64,000 nt of DNA from JBCBSZ01 sp039818945 (GCA_039818945.1 JBCBSZ010000006.1:58036-122035), one strand, 5' to 3'; counted from the first letter of the stretch, positions 32,501 through 41,730 are shown. The notes: generated by a model not told the origin, from the letters alone. A program made the numbers and translations.

Positions 32501-34864
32501 GTGACGTTCGTCCTCCTCGTGCACGTCGTCGCCGCAGGCGTCGCGGGAGCGCTCGGCTCGAGGCTCGGAGCGAAGGTCTTCCTGCTCGCTGCGGTGGCGC
32601 CGCTCAGCACGGTGGTCTGGATCGCGATCAACGCCGGCGACGTGCTCGACGACCGCGACGTCAGCGAGTCCTACCGGTGGATCCCGGGGCTGGGGCTCGA
32701 CCTCTCGTTCCGCGTCGACGCCCTCTCCCTGCTCATGCTGTTGCTCGTCGGCGGGATCGGCGTCCTCGTCTTCGTCTACGCCTCCCGGTACTTCCACGGC
32801 GACGAGCCCGGGCTCGGGCGCTTCGCCGCGCTCCTCACCGCGTTCGCCGGTGCCATGACCGGGCTCGTCAGCGCCGACGACCTCATCGCCGTGTTCGTCT
32901 TCTGGGAGCTCACCTCGGTGACCTCCTACGGCCTGATCGGTTTCAACGACCGGTCCGCGAAGGCACGGGCCTCGGCGGTGCAGGCGCTGCTGATCACCGG
33001 CGCGGGCGGGTTGGCGCTGCTGGCCGGCCTCCTGCTCGTCCAGATCGAGTCGGGCGCCACCTCGTTCTCCGAGCTCACCGGCACCGAGCTCGAGGGCTCG
33101 GTCGCCACGGCCGCCGCCGTGCTGGTGGCCCTCGGCGCGTTCACGAAGTCGGCCCAGGTGCCCTTCCACGGGTGGCTCCCCGGTGCGATGGCGGCGCCGA
33201 CACCCGTGTCCGCCTACCTGCACTCGGCGACGATGGTGAAGGCCGGCGTCTTCATGGTCGCCCGCATGTCGCCGGTCTTCCACCACATCGACACCTGGGT
33301 CTTCCTGACGGTCACCGTCGGTGTCATGACGATGTTGTGGGGCGGGTACCGGGCCTTGAGCCAGTACGACCTCAAGCTCATCCTCGCCTACGGCACGATC
33401 AGCCAGCTCGGCATGCTCATCGCCACCTTCGGCGTCGGCAAGGACAAGCTCTACATCGCCGGCGTGGCCATGCTCCTCGCCCACGCGCTGTTCAAGGCGG
33501 CGCTGTTCATGGTCGTGGGGGTCATCGACCACTCCACCCACACCCGAGACATCCGCGAGATCTCGGGCCTCGGGAGACGGATGCCGGTCCTCGCGATCGC
33601 GTCGGCCATCGCCGGCCTGTCCATGGCTGGCTTCATCCCACTCTTCGGCTACGTGGCCAAGGAGACGATCCTCGGCGGGCTCCTCAAGTCCGACTTCTTC
33701 CTCGTCGACGTGGCGACGGCCGGCATCGTCGTGGGTTCCGGGCTCACCGCCGCGTACACGTTCCGCTTCCTGTGGGGCGCGTTCGCCGACCAGCCGGGCG
33801 TCGAGACGAAGCTGCACCGCCCCGGCGCGGTCTTCGTCGCCCCCGCCGTGCTCCTCGCCGTGCCGACCGTGCTCTTCGGCATCGTGCCCGACCTGGCCGA
33901 GGTGATCGTCGACCCAGCGGCAGCCGACCTCGAGGAGTCGGCCGGCGAGATCGACCTGAAGCTGTGGCCCGGATTCGTCTTCGCGCTGTACCTCTCGGGG
34001 CTCGCGCTGGTGATCGGCGGCGTGCTGTTCGCCGTGCGGCGACCGGTCGAGGCGATCCAGCAGCGGCTGACCCGCTCCCAGGACGCGGCGTCGATCTTCC
34101 AGGCCACGCTGGCGGGAACGCTCAAGGGCGCGGCCAAACTCACCGGACTCGTCCAGACGGGCTCGCTGCCGGCCTACCTCGGCATCATCATCGCCGCGAC
34201 CGTCACGATCCCTGCCGTCGCGATCGCCGGTGACGCCGCCCTGCCCGACGACCTCGTCATCGCCGAGTCGTGGCTCCAGGCCGCGGTCGTGATCGGCACG
34301 ATGGCGGCGGCCGCCGCCGTGACCGTCGCGAAGCGACGATTCGGCGCCGTCATGATGCTGGGTGGTGTGGGGTTCGGCGTCGCCGCGCTGTTCGTCATCC
34401 ACGGTGCGCCCGATCTCGCGCTGACCCAGGTCCTCGTCGAGACCGTGGTCGTGGCCATGTACGTCCTCGTGCTCCGCCACCTCCCGGAGCGCTTCTCGCC
34501 CAGTCCCTTCAACGGTGTCCGGATCCTCCGCCTCGGCATCTCGCTGCTCGTCGGCGGCGCCGTCATGCTCATCATGTTGACGGCGGTGTCCGAGCGCACC
34601 GAGGTGCCGGTCGACGCCGAGATCGCCGCCCGGGCCTACCCCGACGGCGACGGCAAGAACGTGGTCAACGTGACCCTCGTCGACATCCGTGGCTTCGACA
34701 CGATGGGTGAGGTCATCGTGTTGGCGGTCGCCGCCCTCGGTGTCGCTGCGTTGGTTCGCACCGGCCGTCAACGAGCGTCCGCCGAGGAAGAGCCGCCGAG
34801 ATCAGCGGATGCTCCGGGTGCGGGCACCGGGGACGGCACGACGCGAGAGGTGTCCCATGCCTGA
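32501..34864 (+). CDS. mrpA: Mrp Na+/H+ antiporter large subunit A (with MbhE/DUF4040-like C-terminus)
   Basis: 787 residues with about 20 membrane helices. The complex-I-like core has E136 in VFVFWELTSVTSYGLIG, K216 in GAFTKSAQVPFHGWLP, H241 and K247 in YLHSATMVKAGVF, the residues known to carry protons in MrpA/NuoL. The C-terminal third (after ~600) contains APDLALTQVLVETVVVAMYVL and LVDIRGFDTMGEVIVLAV, the MrpA-specific extension. Length agrees with MrpA rather than MrpD. GTG start at 32501. It begins the seven-gene operon, with the stop overlapping mrpB by eight bases. No separate regulator site was recognised. Confidence 0.95.
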   Translation: MTFVLLVHVVAAGVAGALGSRLGAKVFLLAAVAPLSTVVWIAINAGDVLDDRDVSESYRWIPGLGLDLSFRVDALSLLMLLLVGGIGVLVFVYASRYFHGDEPGLGRFAALLTAFAGAMTGLVSADDLIAVFVFWELTSVTSYGLIGFNDRSAKARASAVQALLITGAGGLALLAGLLLVQIESGATSFSELTGTELEGSVATAAAVLVALGAFTKSAQVPFHGWLPGAMAAPTPVSAYLHSATMVKAGVFMVARMSPVFHHIDTWVFLTVTVGVMTMLWGGYRALSQYDLKLILAYGTISQLGMLIATFGVGKDKLYIAGVAMLLAHALFKAALFMVVGVIDHSTHTRDIREISGLGRRMPVLAIASAIAGLSMAGFIPLFGYVAKETILGGLLKSDFFLVDVATAGIVVGSGLTAAYTFRFLWGAFADQPGVETKLHRPGAVFVAPAVLLAVPTVLFGIVPDLAEVIVDPAAADLEESAGEIDLKLWPGFVFALYLSGLALVIGGVLFAVRRPVEAIQQRLTRSQDAASIFQATLAGTLKGAAKLTGLVQTGSLPAYLGIIIAATVTIPAVAIAGDAALPDDLVIAESWLQAAVVIGTMAAAAAVTVAKRRFGAVMMLGGVGFGVAALFVIHGAPDLALTQVLVETVVVAMYVLVLRHLPERFSPSPFNGVRILRLGISLLVGGAVMLIMLTAVSERTEVPVDAEIAARAYPDGDGKNVVNVTLVDIRGFDTMGEVIVLAVAALGVAALVRTGRQRASAEEEPPRSADAPGAGTGDGTTREVSHA

Positions 34865-35354
34865 GCCGGCTCCCACGCGCCGCGAGCTCCGGGTCGGCGA
34901 CCCGTCGGTGGTGCTCGACGTCGTGTTCCGCAGCCTGTTCCACACCGTGATCGCCATCGGCTTCTACCTCCACATGGCGGGCCACAACAATCCCGGTGGC
35001 GGCTTCATCGCCGGGCTCGTCATCGGCAGCGCGCTGGTCCTGCGCTTCATCACCGCCCGGCCGCAGTACGGCGCTCGGCTGCTGATCCCGTCCGACATCA
35101 TGATGGGCATCGGGATCCTCATGGCCGCCGGCATGGCCGTCACCAGCCTGCTGCTCGGCAACTCGCTGCTCGAGCATCACACCTGGGAGTTCGAGCTCGC
35201 GGTCTTCGGCAAGGTCAAGGCGACCTCGGCGCTCGTCTTCGACACCGGCGTGCTGCTGATCGTGGTCGGCGTCATCGCCATGCTCCTGGAGGTCCTGGGC
35301 GGCGAGGGCGACGACCCCGAGCGGGTCGACCCCGACCGGAAGGCCACGCCGTGA
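34857..35354 (+). CDS. mrpB: Mrp Na+/H+ antiporter subunit B
   Basis: 165 residues with four predicted membrane helices (LFHTVIAIGFYLHMAGHNNPGGGF is the well-kept MrpB signature; later VLLIVVGVIAMLLEVLGG). An ATG start lies 8 bases inside the mrpA 3' end and the stop overlaps mrpC by four bases. MrpB is required for assembly and activity of the antiporter. A hydrophilic tail follows the last helix. Confidence 0.93.
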   Translation: MPEPAPTRRELRVGDPSVVLDVVFRSLFHTVIAIGFYLHMAGHNNPGGGFIAGLVIGSALVLRFITARPQYGARLLIPSDIMMGIGILMAAGMAVTSLLLGNSLLEHHTWEFELAVFGKVKATSALVFDTGVLLIVVGVIAMLLEVLGGEGDDPERVDPDRKATP

Positions 35355-35767
35355 GCTTCATGCTGGCCCTCCTCGTGTCGTGGCTGTTCGCCATGGGCAC
35401 CTACCTCGTCCTGCAGCGGACCCTCACCCGCGTCATCCTCGGCCTCGGCCTCCTGGGCCACGCCTCCGTCCTGATGCTGCAGGTCGTCGGCGGTCGGGCC
35501 GGCCGGCCACCGCTGCTCGGGCCCGACTCCTCCCAGGAGGGCGTTTCCGCCCCGCTCCCCCAGGCGCTCGCCCTCACCGCGATCGTGATCGGCTTCGCCG
35601 CCACCTGCTTCCTGCTCGCGATGGCGTACCGCAGCTGGCTGGGGACCGGCGACGACAAGGTCCGTGACGACATCGAGGACCGTCGCATCGCCCAGGAGAT
35701 CGCCAACACCGAGGGCAAGTACCAGGACGAGTCGGTGCCCGACGGCGACGAGGAGATCCTGCGATGA
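35351..35767 (+). CDS. mrpC: Mrp Na+/H+ antiporter subunit C (NuoK-like)
   Basis: 138 residues with three membrane helices. The NuoK-like signature is ILGLGLLGHASVLMLQVVGG, and LPQALALTAIVIGFAATCFLLA forms the third helix. A charged C-terminal tail of about 40 residues (rich in Asp/Glu) follows, longer than in many MrpC proteins. It starts at GTG 35351, overlapping mrpB, and overlaps mrpD by four bases. Confidence 0.93.
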   Translation: MSFMLALLVSWLFAMGTYLVLQRTLTRVILGLGLLGHASVLMLQVVGGRAGRPPLLGPDSSQEGVSAPLPQALALTAIVIGFAATCFLLAMAYRSWLGTGDDKVRDDIEDRRIAQEIANTEGKYQDESVPDGDEEILR

Positions 35768-37248
35768 GCCTCGTCGCGCTCCCCGTCATCATCCCCGTGC
35801 TCGGCGCCGCCGTGACGCTGGTGCTCTCGCGCTGGCTCACGCTCCAACGGGTCGTGGGCGCGATCGCGCTCGCCGGCACCCTCGCCTCCTCGATCGTGCT
35901 GCTGATCGAGGTCGAGAGCGACGGCATCGCCGCGCTCGACATCGGCGGCTGGGAGGCGCCGGTCGGCATCACGCTGGTCGCCGACCTGGCCGCCACGATG
36001 TTCCTCGTCATCTCGATGGCCGTGATCTTCCTGGTCCACATCTATTCGATCGGCCAGGAGTGCGACACCGAGCGGCCCCGCATCTTCCATCCGGTGTACC
36101 TCGTGCTCGCCGCCGGGGTCGCGATGGCGTTCCTCACCGGCGACTTCTTCAACCTGTTCGTCGCCTTCGAGGTGATGCTCATCGCGAGCTACGTCCTCAT
36201 CACGCTCGGCGCCGGACAGCAGCGGATCCGCGCCGGCATGACCTACGTGGTCATCAACCTACTCGCCAGCACCCTGTTCCTCACCGCCGTCGGCCTGATC
36301 TACGGCGCCACCGGCACGGTCAACATGGCCGACCTGGTCACCAAGTTCGAGGCGCTGCCCGAGGGCAGCCGGGTCGGGCTGGGCGTCCTGCTGCTCGCCG
36401 TCTTCGCCATCAAGGGCGCCATCTTCCCGTTCTTCTTCTGGCTGCCCGACAGCTACCCCACCGCACCGATCTCGGTCACCGCCGTGTTCGCCGGCCTGCT
36501 CACCAAGGTCGGCATCTACACGATGATCCGCACCACGACGATCCTCGACCTCGACGAGATCCAACCGCTACTGCTGATCGCGGCGGGGATCACGATGGTC
36601 ATCGGCGTGGTCGGGGCGATCGCCCAGGACGACATCAAGCGGATCCTGAGCTTCCACATCATCAGCCAGGTGGGGTACATGCTGATGGGCCTCGCCATCT
36701 ACACCGTCGCCGGTCTGGCCGGCGCCGTCCTCTACGTCGTCCACCACATCCCGGTGAAGACCGTGCTGTTCCTCGTCGGCGGCCTGATCGAACACACGAC
36801 CGGTACGGCGGCGCTGCACCGCCTCGGCGGTCTCGTGCGGCGTGCGCCGGTCATCGCCGCCCTGTTCGCGGTGCCGGCGCTCAGCCTCGCCGGCATGCCG
36901 CCGTTCTCCGGCTTCCTGGCCAAGCTGTCGGTCGTCCAGGCCGGCCTCTCCGCCGAGCAGTGGGCGGTCGTCGCCGCGAGCCTCGTGGCGAGCCTCCTCA
37001 CCATCTTCTCGATGAGCAAGATCTGGGCCGGCGTCTTCTGGGGCGAACCCGATGATCCGCCGCCCGCGCTCGCCGACCCCGAGGGGCCGCAGCTTCGCCC
37101 GCCTCGGCTCATGGTCTGGTCGACCGCGGCGATGGTCGGCGTCACGCTGATCGTCCCGATCTTCGGCATGGCGGTGTTCGACCTGTCCGAGCGGGCGGCC
37201 ATCGATCTCCTCGACCGCTCCGCCTACGTCGAGGCGGTGCTGCCGTGA
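35764..37248 (+). CDS. mrpD: Mrp Na+/H+ antiporter subunit D (NuoN/M-like)
   Basis: 494 residues with about 14 membrane helices. The ion-path residues are E136 in LFVAFEVMLIASYVLITLG and K217 in LAVFAIKGAIFPFFFWLPDSY; a third region includes LYVVHHIPVKTVLFLVGGLIE with conserved His/Lys. Compared with MrpA it lacks the long C-terminal extension. It is translated from an ATG overlapping mrpC, and its stop overlaps mrpE. Confidence 0.94.
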   Translation: MSLVALPVIIPVLGAAVTLVLSRWLTLQRVVGAIALAGTLASSIVLLIEVESDGIAALDIGGWEAPVGITLVADLAATMFLVISMAVIFLVHIYSIGQECDTERPRIFHPVYLVLAAGVAMAFLTGDFFNLFVAFEVMLIASYVLITLGAGQQRIRAGMTYVVINLLASTLFLTAVGLIYGATGTVNMADLVTKFEALPEGSRVGLGVLLLAVFAIKGAIFPFFFWLPDSYPTAPISVTAVFAGLLTKVGIYTMIRTTTILDLDEIQPLLLIAAGITMVIGVVGAIAQDDIKRILSFHIISQVGYMLMGLAIYTVAGLAGAVLYVVHHIPVKTVLFLVGGLIEHTTGTAALHRLGGLVRRAPVIAALFAVPALSLAGMPPFSGFLAKLSVVQAGLSAEQWAVVAASLVASLLTIFSMSKIWAGVFWGEPDDPPPALADPEGPQLRPPRLMVWSTAAMVGVTLIVPIFGMAVFDLSERAAIDLLDRSAYVEAVLP

Positions 37249-37769
37249 CCTTCCTGCGTTCGCTGCAGCGATCGATCTGGGCCCTGATCTGGCTCACCTT
37301 CGTGTGGGTGGCGCTCTGGCGCGACGTCTCTCCCGGCAACCTCGTCGCCGGCCTCCTCGTGGCCAGCGGCATCATCCTCGTCTTCCCGCTCCCGAAGTCG
37401 ACCATGGGCATCGACCTCAACCCGTTGGCGATGGTCAAGTTCCTCCTCGTCTTCGCGGCGTCGGTCGTCCGGGCGAACTTCATCGTCGCCTGGGAGGTGC
37501 TGACGCCCCGCAACCACATCCGCGAGGGCATCATCGGCGTTCCGCTCCGCACGAACCACCCGGTCGTGGTCACGACGATCAACCACGCCATCAACCTGGC
37601 GCCGGGCACGATGGTCATCGACATCGACGACGACCCGTCCGAGCCGTTCGTGGTCTACGTCCACGTCCTGCACCTCGACGATCCGGCCGACGTCCACGAC
37701 GAGGTCCGGCGGCTCGAAGACCTGATCCTCGCGGCATTCGGGATCGGGACCGAGGAGGTCGCGGCATGA
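37245..37769 (+). CDS. mrpE: Mrp Na+/H+ antiporter subunit E
   Basis: 174 residues. Two or three N-terminal membrane helices (AIWALIWLTFVWVALW-type start, LVAGLLVASGIILVFPLPK) precede a soluble C-terminal domain (TTINHAINLAPGTMVIDIDDD, VYVHVLHLDD), the standard MrpE layout. The GTG at 37245 overlaps mrpD and the TGA overlaps mrpF by four bases. Confidence 0.92.
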   Translation: MTFLRSLQRSIWALIWLTFVWVALWRDVSPGNLVAGLLVASGIILVFPLPKSTMGIDLNPLAMVKFLLVFAASVVRANFIVAWEVLTPRNHIREGIIGVPLRTNHPVVVTTINHAINLAPGTMVIDIDDDPSEPFVVYVHVLHLDDPADVHDEVRRLEDLILAAFGIGTEEVAA

Positions 37770-38050
37770 TCGAGGTGCTCGACATCATGGCGATGGTGCT
37801 GATCGCTGCGGCGGGCCTGCTCGCCATCGGGCGGATCGTGCGCGACGGCAGCCTGCCCGACAAGCTCCTCGGCGCCGATCTGCTGGCCGTCGTGGTGGCC
37901 ACCGGGATCGCCGTCTCGGCCGGCGTCACCGGCAAGGTCTACTTCGTGGACGTCGTCGTGATCGTCGCCGCCGTCGGCTTCCTCGGCTCGGTGACCGTCG
38001 CACGGTTCATCGAGAAGCGCGGCGCCCGCCTCCCCGGGGAGGACTGGTGA
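37766..38050 (+). CDS. mrpF: Mrp Na+/H+ antiporter subunit F
   Basis: 94 residues with three membrane helices. GSLPDKLLGADLLAVVVATGI resembles the RVLALDTL block of MrpF, and FVDVVVIVAAVGFLGSVTVARFIE is the conserved end. Its stop shares bases with the mrpG start, so expression is coupled. Confidence 0.92.
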   Translation: MIEVLDIMAMVLIAAAGLLAIGRIVRDGSLPDKLLGADLLAVVVATGIAVSAGVTGKVYFVDVVVIVAAVGFLGSVTVARFIEKRGARLPGEDW

Positions 38051-38394
38051 TGGAGACCGCCGGCGCCATCATCGTCCTCATCGGTTCCTGCTTCACGCTG
38101 CTCAGCGCGGTCGGCCTCCATCGCTTCAACGACGTGTTCGCACGGATGCACGCCGCCGGCAAGGCGTCGACCCTGGGCCTCGACCTCATCCTGCTCGGCG
38201 TCGGGCTCCGCTTCGCCGACGACGGCACCTTCGCCAAGCTGTTCCTCGCCGGCGTGCTCTCGCTGATCGCCGTCCCGGCGGGCGTGCACCTCATCGGCCG
38301 GGCGGCGCACCGAGCCGGGACCGAGGTGGGCCCGGACACCGTCGTCGACGAGCTCGAAGCCGCCCGCCGGCTCCGCGCCGCCGCCGAGGAGTGA
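38047..38394 (+). CDS. mrpG: Mrp Na+/H+ antiporter subunit G
   Basis: 115 residues with three membrane helices. The MrpG signature is LLSAVGLHRFNDVFARMHAAGKASTLG, followed by FLAGVLSLIAVPAGVHLIGRAA. The start is GTG 38047 overlapping mrpF, or ATG 38050. It completes the seven subunits (A-G), so the antiporter appears whole. The short acidic tail is unremarkable. Confidence 0.92.
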   Translation: MMETAGAIIVLIGSCFTLLSAVGLHRFNDVFARMHAAGKASTLGLDLILLGVGLRFADDGTFAKLFLAGVLSLIAVPAGVHLIGRAAHRAGTEVGPDTVVDELEAARRLRAAAEE

Positions 38395-38404
38395 CGCCTC
38401 GCCC

Positions 38405-38713
38405 CTACCGAGGCGTCGCCAGCAACCCGACCAGCTCGCCGACCTCGTGGCCCAGCTCGAGCTGGTGCCGCAGCGGCCGGTCGAGGTGCAGGTCGTAGCT
38501 GTTGCGCCGACCGACCCGACGGCGCTCGACGTAGCCCGACTCGACGAGGTCGGCGATGATCCGCCGCACCGCACGCTCGCGGATGCCGACCGCCTCGGCG
38601 ATGTCGATCAGCCGGGCCTCCGGGTCGCGGGCGAGGCAGATCAGCACGTGGCTGTGGTTGCTCAGGAACGTCCACGTCGACGGTCGGTCGGTCCCGCTCC
38701 CGTCCTGCTCCAC
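38405..38713 (-). CDS. Winged helix-turn-helix transcriptional regulator (MarR/ArsR-like)
   Basis: About 102 residues. LSNHSHVLICLARDPEARLIDIAEAVGIRERAVRRIIADLVESGYVERRR (residues ~15-65) is a clear winged helix, and the last residues form a leucine-rich helix. It lies 10 bases beyond and convergent with mrpG. GTG at 38713 is the preferred start, with GTG 38737 possible; the true start is uncertain. The targets are not visible. Confidence 0.7.
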   Translation of the reverse strand: MEQDGSGTDRPSTWTFLSNHSHVLICLARDPEARLIDIAEAVGIRERAVRRIIADLVESGYVERRRVGRRNSYDLHLDRPLRHQLELGHEVGELVGLLATPR

Positions 38714-38797
38714 ACCGGCGAAGGTACCAGCGCCCACCGCCGTCCCCGGGTCGACGGCGACGCTCAAGGGTGACGGTCGATCGACCGATGACGGGGT

Positions 38798-39349
38798 GTG
38801 GACCTCGAACCGACCGCTCTCGTGCTCCTCGAGTGCAGGCGCCGCGACGACCTGCCGACGTTGCGGCGGGCACGGATCGTCGCGTGCGCCGACGGTCTGG
38901 TCGGCCTGGTGCTCGAGCGCGAGCGCCTCCACGACCTCCTGATCGGCCCGGGCACCCCGATCGGCCTCAGCGCACCCGGTCGCTTCGGGGTGTGCCCGGC
39001 GACGGTCACCGCCGTCGAGCCGGATCGCCGAGCGCTGGTGGCCGAGGTCGATGCGGTGGTCCTGGCGCTGCGAGATCGGCGTCGCCATCGACGGACCGCG
39101 CTCCACGGCGACGCGAGCTGGCCGACGGGAGCGGCCGCCGTCGTGGACGTGTCGCCGGGCGGGCTCCTGGTCGTCGGGATCGGGCCGTCCGGACCGACCC
39201 CGGTGCACCTGACCGTCGGGGACCTCGAGGTGTCGGCCCTGGCGCACCCGCTCGGACACGCCGACGGCCGCAGCCGGCTCCGCTTCGAGGCCCCCCTCCC
39301 GCAGCTCGACCGCACGACGCTCGTGCAGACCGCGACCTTCGCCGCCTGA
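38798..39349 (+). CDS. Hypothetical protein with PilZ-like features
   Basis: 183 residues, GTG start. The central part has LRDRRRHRRTALHGDASWPTG followed by AAVVDVSPGGLLVVGIGPSG, which resembles the RxxxR...D/NxSxxG pattern of PilZ domains that bind cyclic di-GMP. The N-terminal half (LVLLECRRRDDLPTLRR, GPGTPIGLSAPGRFG) resembles the YcgR-type flanking beta domain. The gene is divergent from the winged helix gene and convergent with proB. If PilZ, it would act as a second-messenger receptor; the match is partial. Confidence 0.5.
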   Translation: MDLEPTALVLLECRRRDDLPTLRRARIVACADGLVGLVLERERLHDLLIGPGTPIGLSAPGRFGVCPATVTAVEPDRRALVAEVDAVVLALRDRRRHRRTALHGDASWPTGAAAVVDVSPGGLLVVGIGPSGPTPVHLTVGDLEVSALAHPLGHADGRSRLRFEAPLPQLDRTTLVQTATFAA

Positions 39350-39364
39350 CGCCGGACCGGCGGA

Positions 39365-40480
39365 TCAGTCCGGGAGGATCACCAGATCGTCGCGGTGGAC
39401 GACCTCGTCCGGAGTCCCGGCCGGGAGGTCCTCGGTCCGCCGTCCGGCCACGGCGCGCACCTCGTCGGCGCGCATGCGGGCGAGACCGCGACCGAACACC
39501 GCGCCATCGGGACCCACGAGATCGACCGCGGCGTCGACCTCGAACGACCCGTCGACCTCGCGGACACCGGCGGCGAGCAACGAGCGGCCCGAGCCGACGA
39601 GCGCCCGTCGCGCCCCCTCGTCGACGACGATGCGTCCGCTCGTCGCGACCGCGAAGGCGATCCAGAGCTTCCGGGCGGAGAGCCGCCGATCGTGGGGTCG
39701 CACGGTCGTCCCGACGCCGGCGAGGCCGGCGAGGCAGTCGGCCACCACGTCCGGGCGCCGGGCGTCCGCGATCACGGTGCGCACGCCCGTCCAGGCGGCG
39801 ATCTTCGCGGCGGCGAGCTTCGAGGCCATCCCTCCGCTGCCCCGGACGGTGCCCGCCGGTCCGGCTCGCCGCTGGACCGCCTCGTCGACGTCGAGGATCT
39901 CGTCGATCAGCGTCGCGCCGGGATCGAGTCGGGGATCCCCGCTCAGCAGGCCCGGGGTGTCGGTCAACAGGACGAGGGTCGACGCTCGGACGAGGTGAGC
40001 GACGAGAGCGGCGAGCCGGTCGTTGTCGCCGAAGCGGATCTCGTCGTCGGCGATGGCGTCGTTCTCGTTGACGACGGGCACCACGCCCATGGAGAGCAAC
40101 TGATCGAGCGTCTCACGAGCGTGGACGTACTGCTGGCGGACCATGAAGTCGAGCGGCGCGAGCAGGACCTGCCCGGCGACGATCCCGTTGCGGCGGAACC
40201 GGTCGGACCAGACCCGCATCAGCTCGATCTGGCCGACCGTCGCGACCGCCTGGAGCGCGACTGCGTCGGTCGGCCGATCGACGGCGAGGACCGGCAGACC
40301 GGCGGCGATGGCGGCCGAGGTGACGACGACGACCTCGACACCGTCGCGGCGGACCCGGTCGACCTGTTCGACGAGCTCGGCGATCATCGATTCGTCGATG
40401 CGACCGTCCTCGCCGGTGAGCGACGACGTGCCGACCTTCACGACGAGGCGGGGACGCCCCGACGACGTCTGCGCGTTCAC
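39365..40480 (-). CDS. proB: Glutamate 5-kinase
   Basis: 371 residues. The amino-acid kinase domain is shown by LVVKVGTSSLTGEDGRID, VVVVTSAAIAAGLPVL, VNENDAIADDEIRFGDNDRLAAL and GTVRGSGGMASKLAAAKIA, with a C-terminal PUA domain from about 275 (VVDEGARRALVGSGRSLLAAG). It phosphorylates glutamate in the first step of proline synthesis. ATG at 40480 overlaps the obgE stop by four bases. The usual partner proA is not next to it; the sequence instead runs into the convergent PilZ-like gene. Confidence 0.94.
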   Translation of the reverse strand: MNAQTSSGRPRLVVKVGTSSLTGEDGRIDESMIAELVEQVDRVRRDGVEVVVVTSAAIAAGLPVLAVDRPTDAVALQAVATVGQIELMRVWSDRFRRNGIVAGQVLLAPLDFMVRQQYVHARETLDQLLSMGVVPVVNENDAIADDEIRFGDNDRLAALVAHLVRASTLVLLTDTPGLLSGDPRLDPGATLIDEILDVDEAVQRRAGPAGTVRGSGGMASKLAAAKIAAWTGVRTVIADARRPDVVADCLAGLAGVGTTVRPHDRRLSARKLWIAFAVATSGRIVVDEGARRALVGSGRSLLAAGVREVDGSFEVDAAVDLVGPDGAVFGRGLARMRADEVRAVAGRRTEDLPAGTPDEVVHRDDLVILPD

Positions 40481-41730
40481 TCCCCGTCCCCGCCCAGGTC
40501 GTCGTCCTCGTAGGTGAACTCGAAGTCGCCGATGCGGACGGTGTCGCCGATGCCCACCCCGGCTCGCACGAGCGCCTTCGGCACCCCGAGGCGATCGAGG
40601 CGCTGCCGGGCGACGTCGAGCGCACCGAGGTCGGTGAGATCCGACAGCGCCACCGCCCGACGCGCCTCGCGACCCACCACCACGTAGGCACCGTCGTCGC
40701 CCCGCTCGATGCGCACGCCGCCGGCCTCGGGCCGGTGCAGGACGAAGCCGGCCGACTCCTCCTCGGTCGATCGGGCTTCCGCGACGAGCTCACCGAAGCG
40801 CCCCACGACCCGGTCGAGGCCCTCGCCGGTGACCGCACTGATGCGGAGGCCGTCGAAGGGCTCGGTGGCGACGTCGGCCTTGGTGCCGATGACGACGCGG
40901 GGACGGTCGAGGAGGTCGGGCCGGTACGCGCCCAGCTCGGCGAGGAGGATCTCCTCCTGATCGGCGGGGCTCCGTCCGTCGACCGGGGCAAGATCGACGA
41001 GCACGGCGAGGGCGCGGGCCCGCTCGACGTGGCGCAGGAACGTGTGGCCGAGCCCCCGTCCTTCGCTCGCGCCCTCGATGAGCCCGGGGATGTCCGCGAC
41101 GACGTACTCGGTGTCGTCGCGCCGCACGACGCCGAGGTTCGGGACGAGGGTGGTGAACGGGTAGTCGGCGATCTTGGGCTTCGCCGCCGAGATCCGGGAG
41201 ATCAACGTGCTCTTGCCGGCGTTGGGGAACCCGACGAGGGCCACGTCGGCCATGAGCTTGAGCTCGGCCTGGTACCAGATCTCCTCACCGACCTCACCCT
41301 GCTCGGCGAAGGCCGGAGCCCGTCGTCGGTTGGACAGGAACCGGGCGTTGCCCTTGCCTCCGCGACCACCTCGTCCGGCCAGCCAGCGGTCGCCGTCGTG
41401 GGCCAGGTCGGCGAGGGTCTCGCCCGTGTCCCGATCCAGCACGACGGTACCGACCGGCACCCGGGCGATCTCGTCGGCACCGTTGGCCCCGTGCTTCTTC
41501 TTGCCCTGGCCGTGCACCCCGTCGCCGCCACGACGGAACGGATGATCCCGGAAGCCGAGCAGGCTGGCCACGTTGCGGTCCGCGACGAGCCAGACGTCGC
41601 CGCCGTCGCCGCCGTCGCCACCGTCCGGGCCGCCCATCGACACGTGCGCCTCACGGCGGAACGACACGCAGCCCGCGCCGCCGTTGCCGGCCTTGACGTG
41701 GATCTGGGAGACGTCGACGAACCCGGACAC
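40477..41730 (-). CDS. obgE: GTPase Obg/CgtA
   Basis: 417 residues. The glycine-rich Obg fold is at residues 1-~155 (VSQIHVKAGNGGAGCVSFRR, GGPDGGDGGDGGDVW). The GTPase domain has G1 GFPNAGKSTL, the G3-containing VVADIPGLIEGASEGRGLGH, and G4-like VVIGTKADV. The Obg C-terminal domain follows with RIERGDDGAYVVVGREARRA. Obg acts in ribosome assembly and stress control. GTG 41730 is chosen from SGFVDVSQIHV, the canonical start. It is normally directly downstream of rpmA; here a rhodopsin gene on the opposite strand separates the two. Confidence 0.95.
   Translation of the reverse strand: MSGFVDVSQIHVKAGNGGAGCVSFRREAHVSMGGPDGGDGGDGGDVWLVADRNVASLLGFRDHPFRRGGDGVHGQGKKKHGANGADEIARVPVGTVVLDRDTGETLADLAHDGDRWLAGRGGRGGKGNARFLSNRRRAPAFAEQGEVGEEIWYQAELKLMADVALVGFPNAGKSTLISRISAAKPKIADYPFTTLVPNLGVVRRDDTEYVVADIPGLIEGASEGRGLGHTFLRHVERARALAVLVDLAPVDGRSPADQEEILLAELGAYRPDLLDRPRVVIGTKADVATEPFDGLRISAVTGEGLDRVVGRFGELVAEARSTEEESAGFVLHRPEAGGVRIERGDDGAYVVVGREARRAVALSDLTDLGALDVARQRLDRLGVPKALVRAGVGIGDTVRIGDFEFTYEDDDLGGDGE

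Noticed and set aside
32384..34771. A 795-codon open frame opposite mrpA
   Set aside because: Its product is His/Arg/Asp-rich low-complexity sequence, as expected from the complement of a membrane-protein gene; mrpA has full family similarity.
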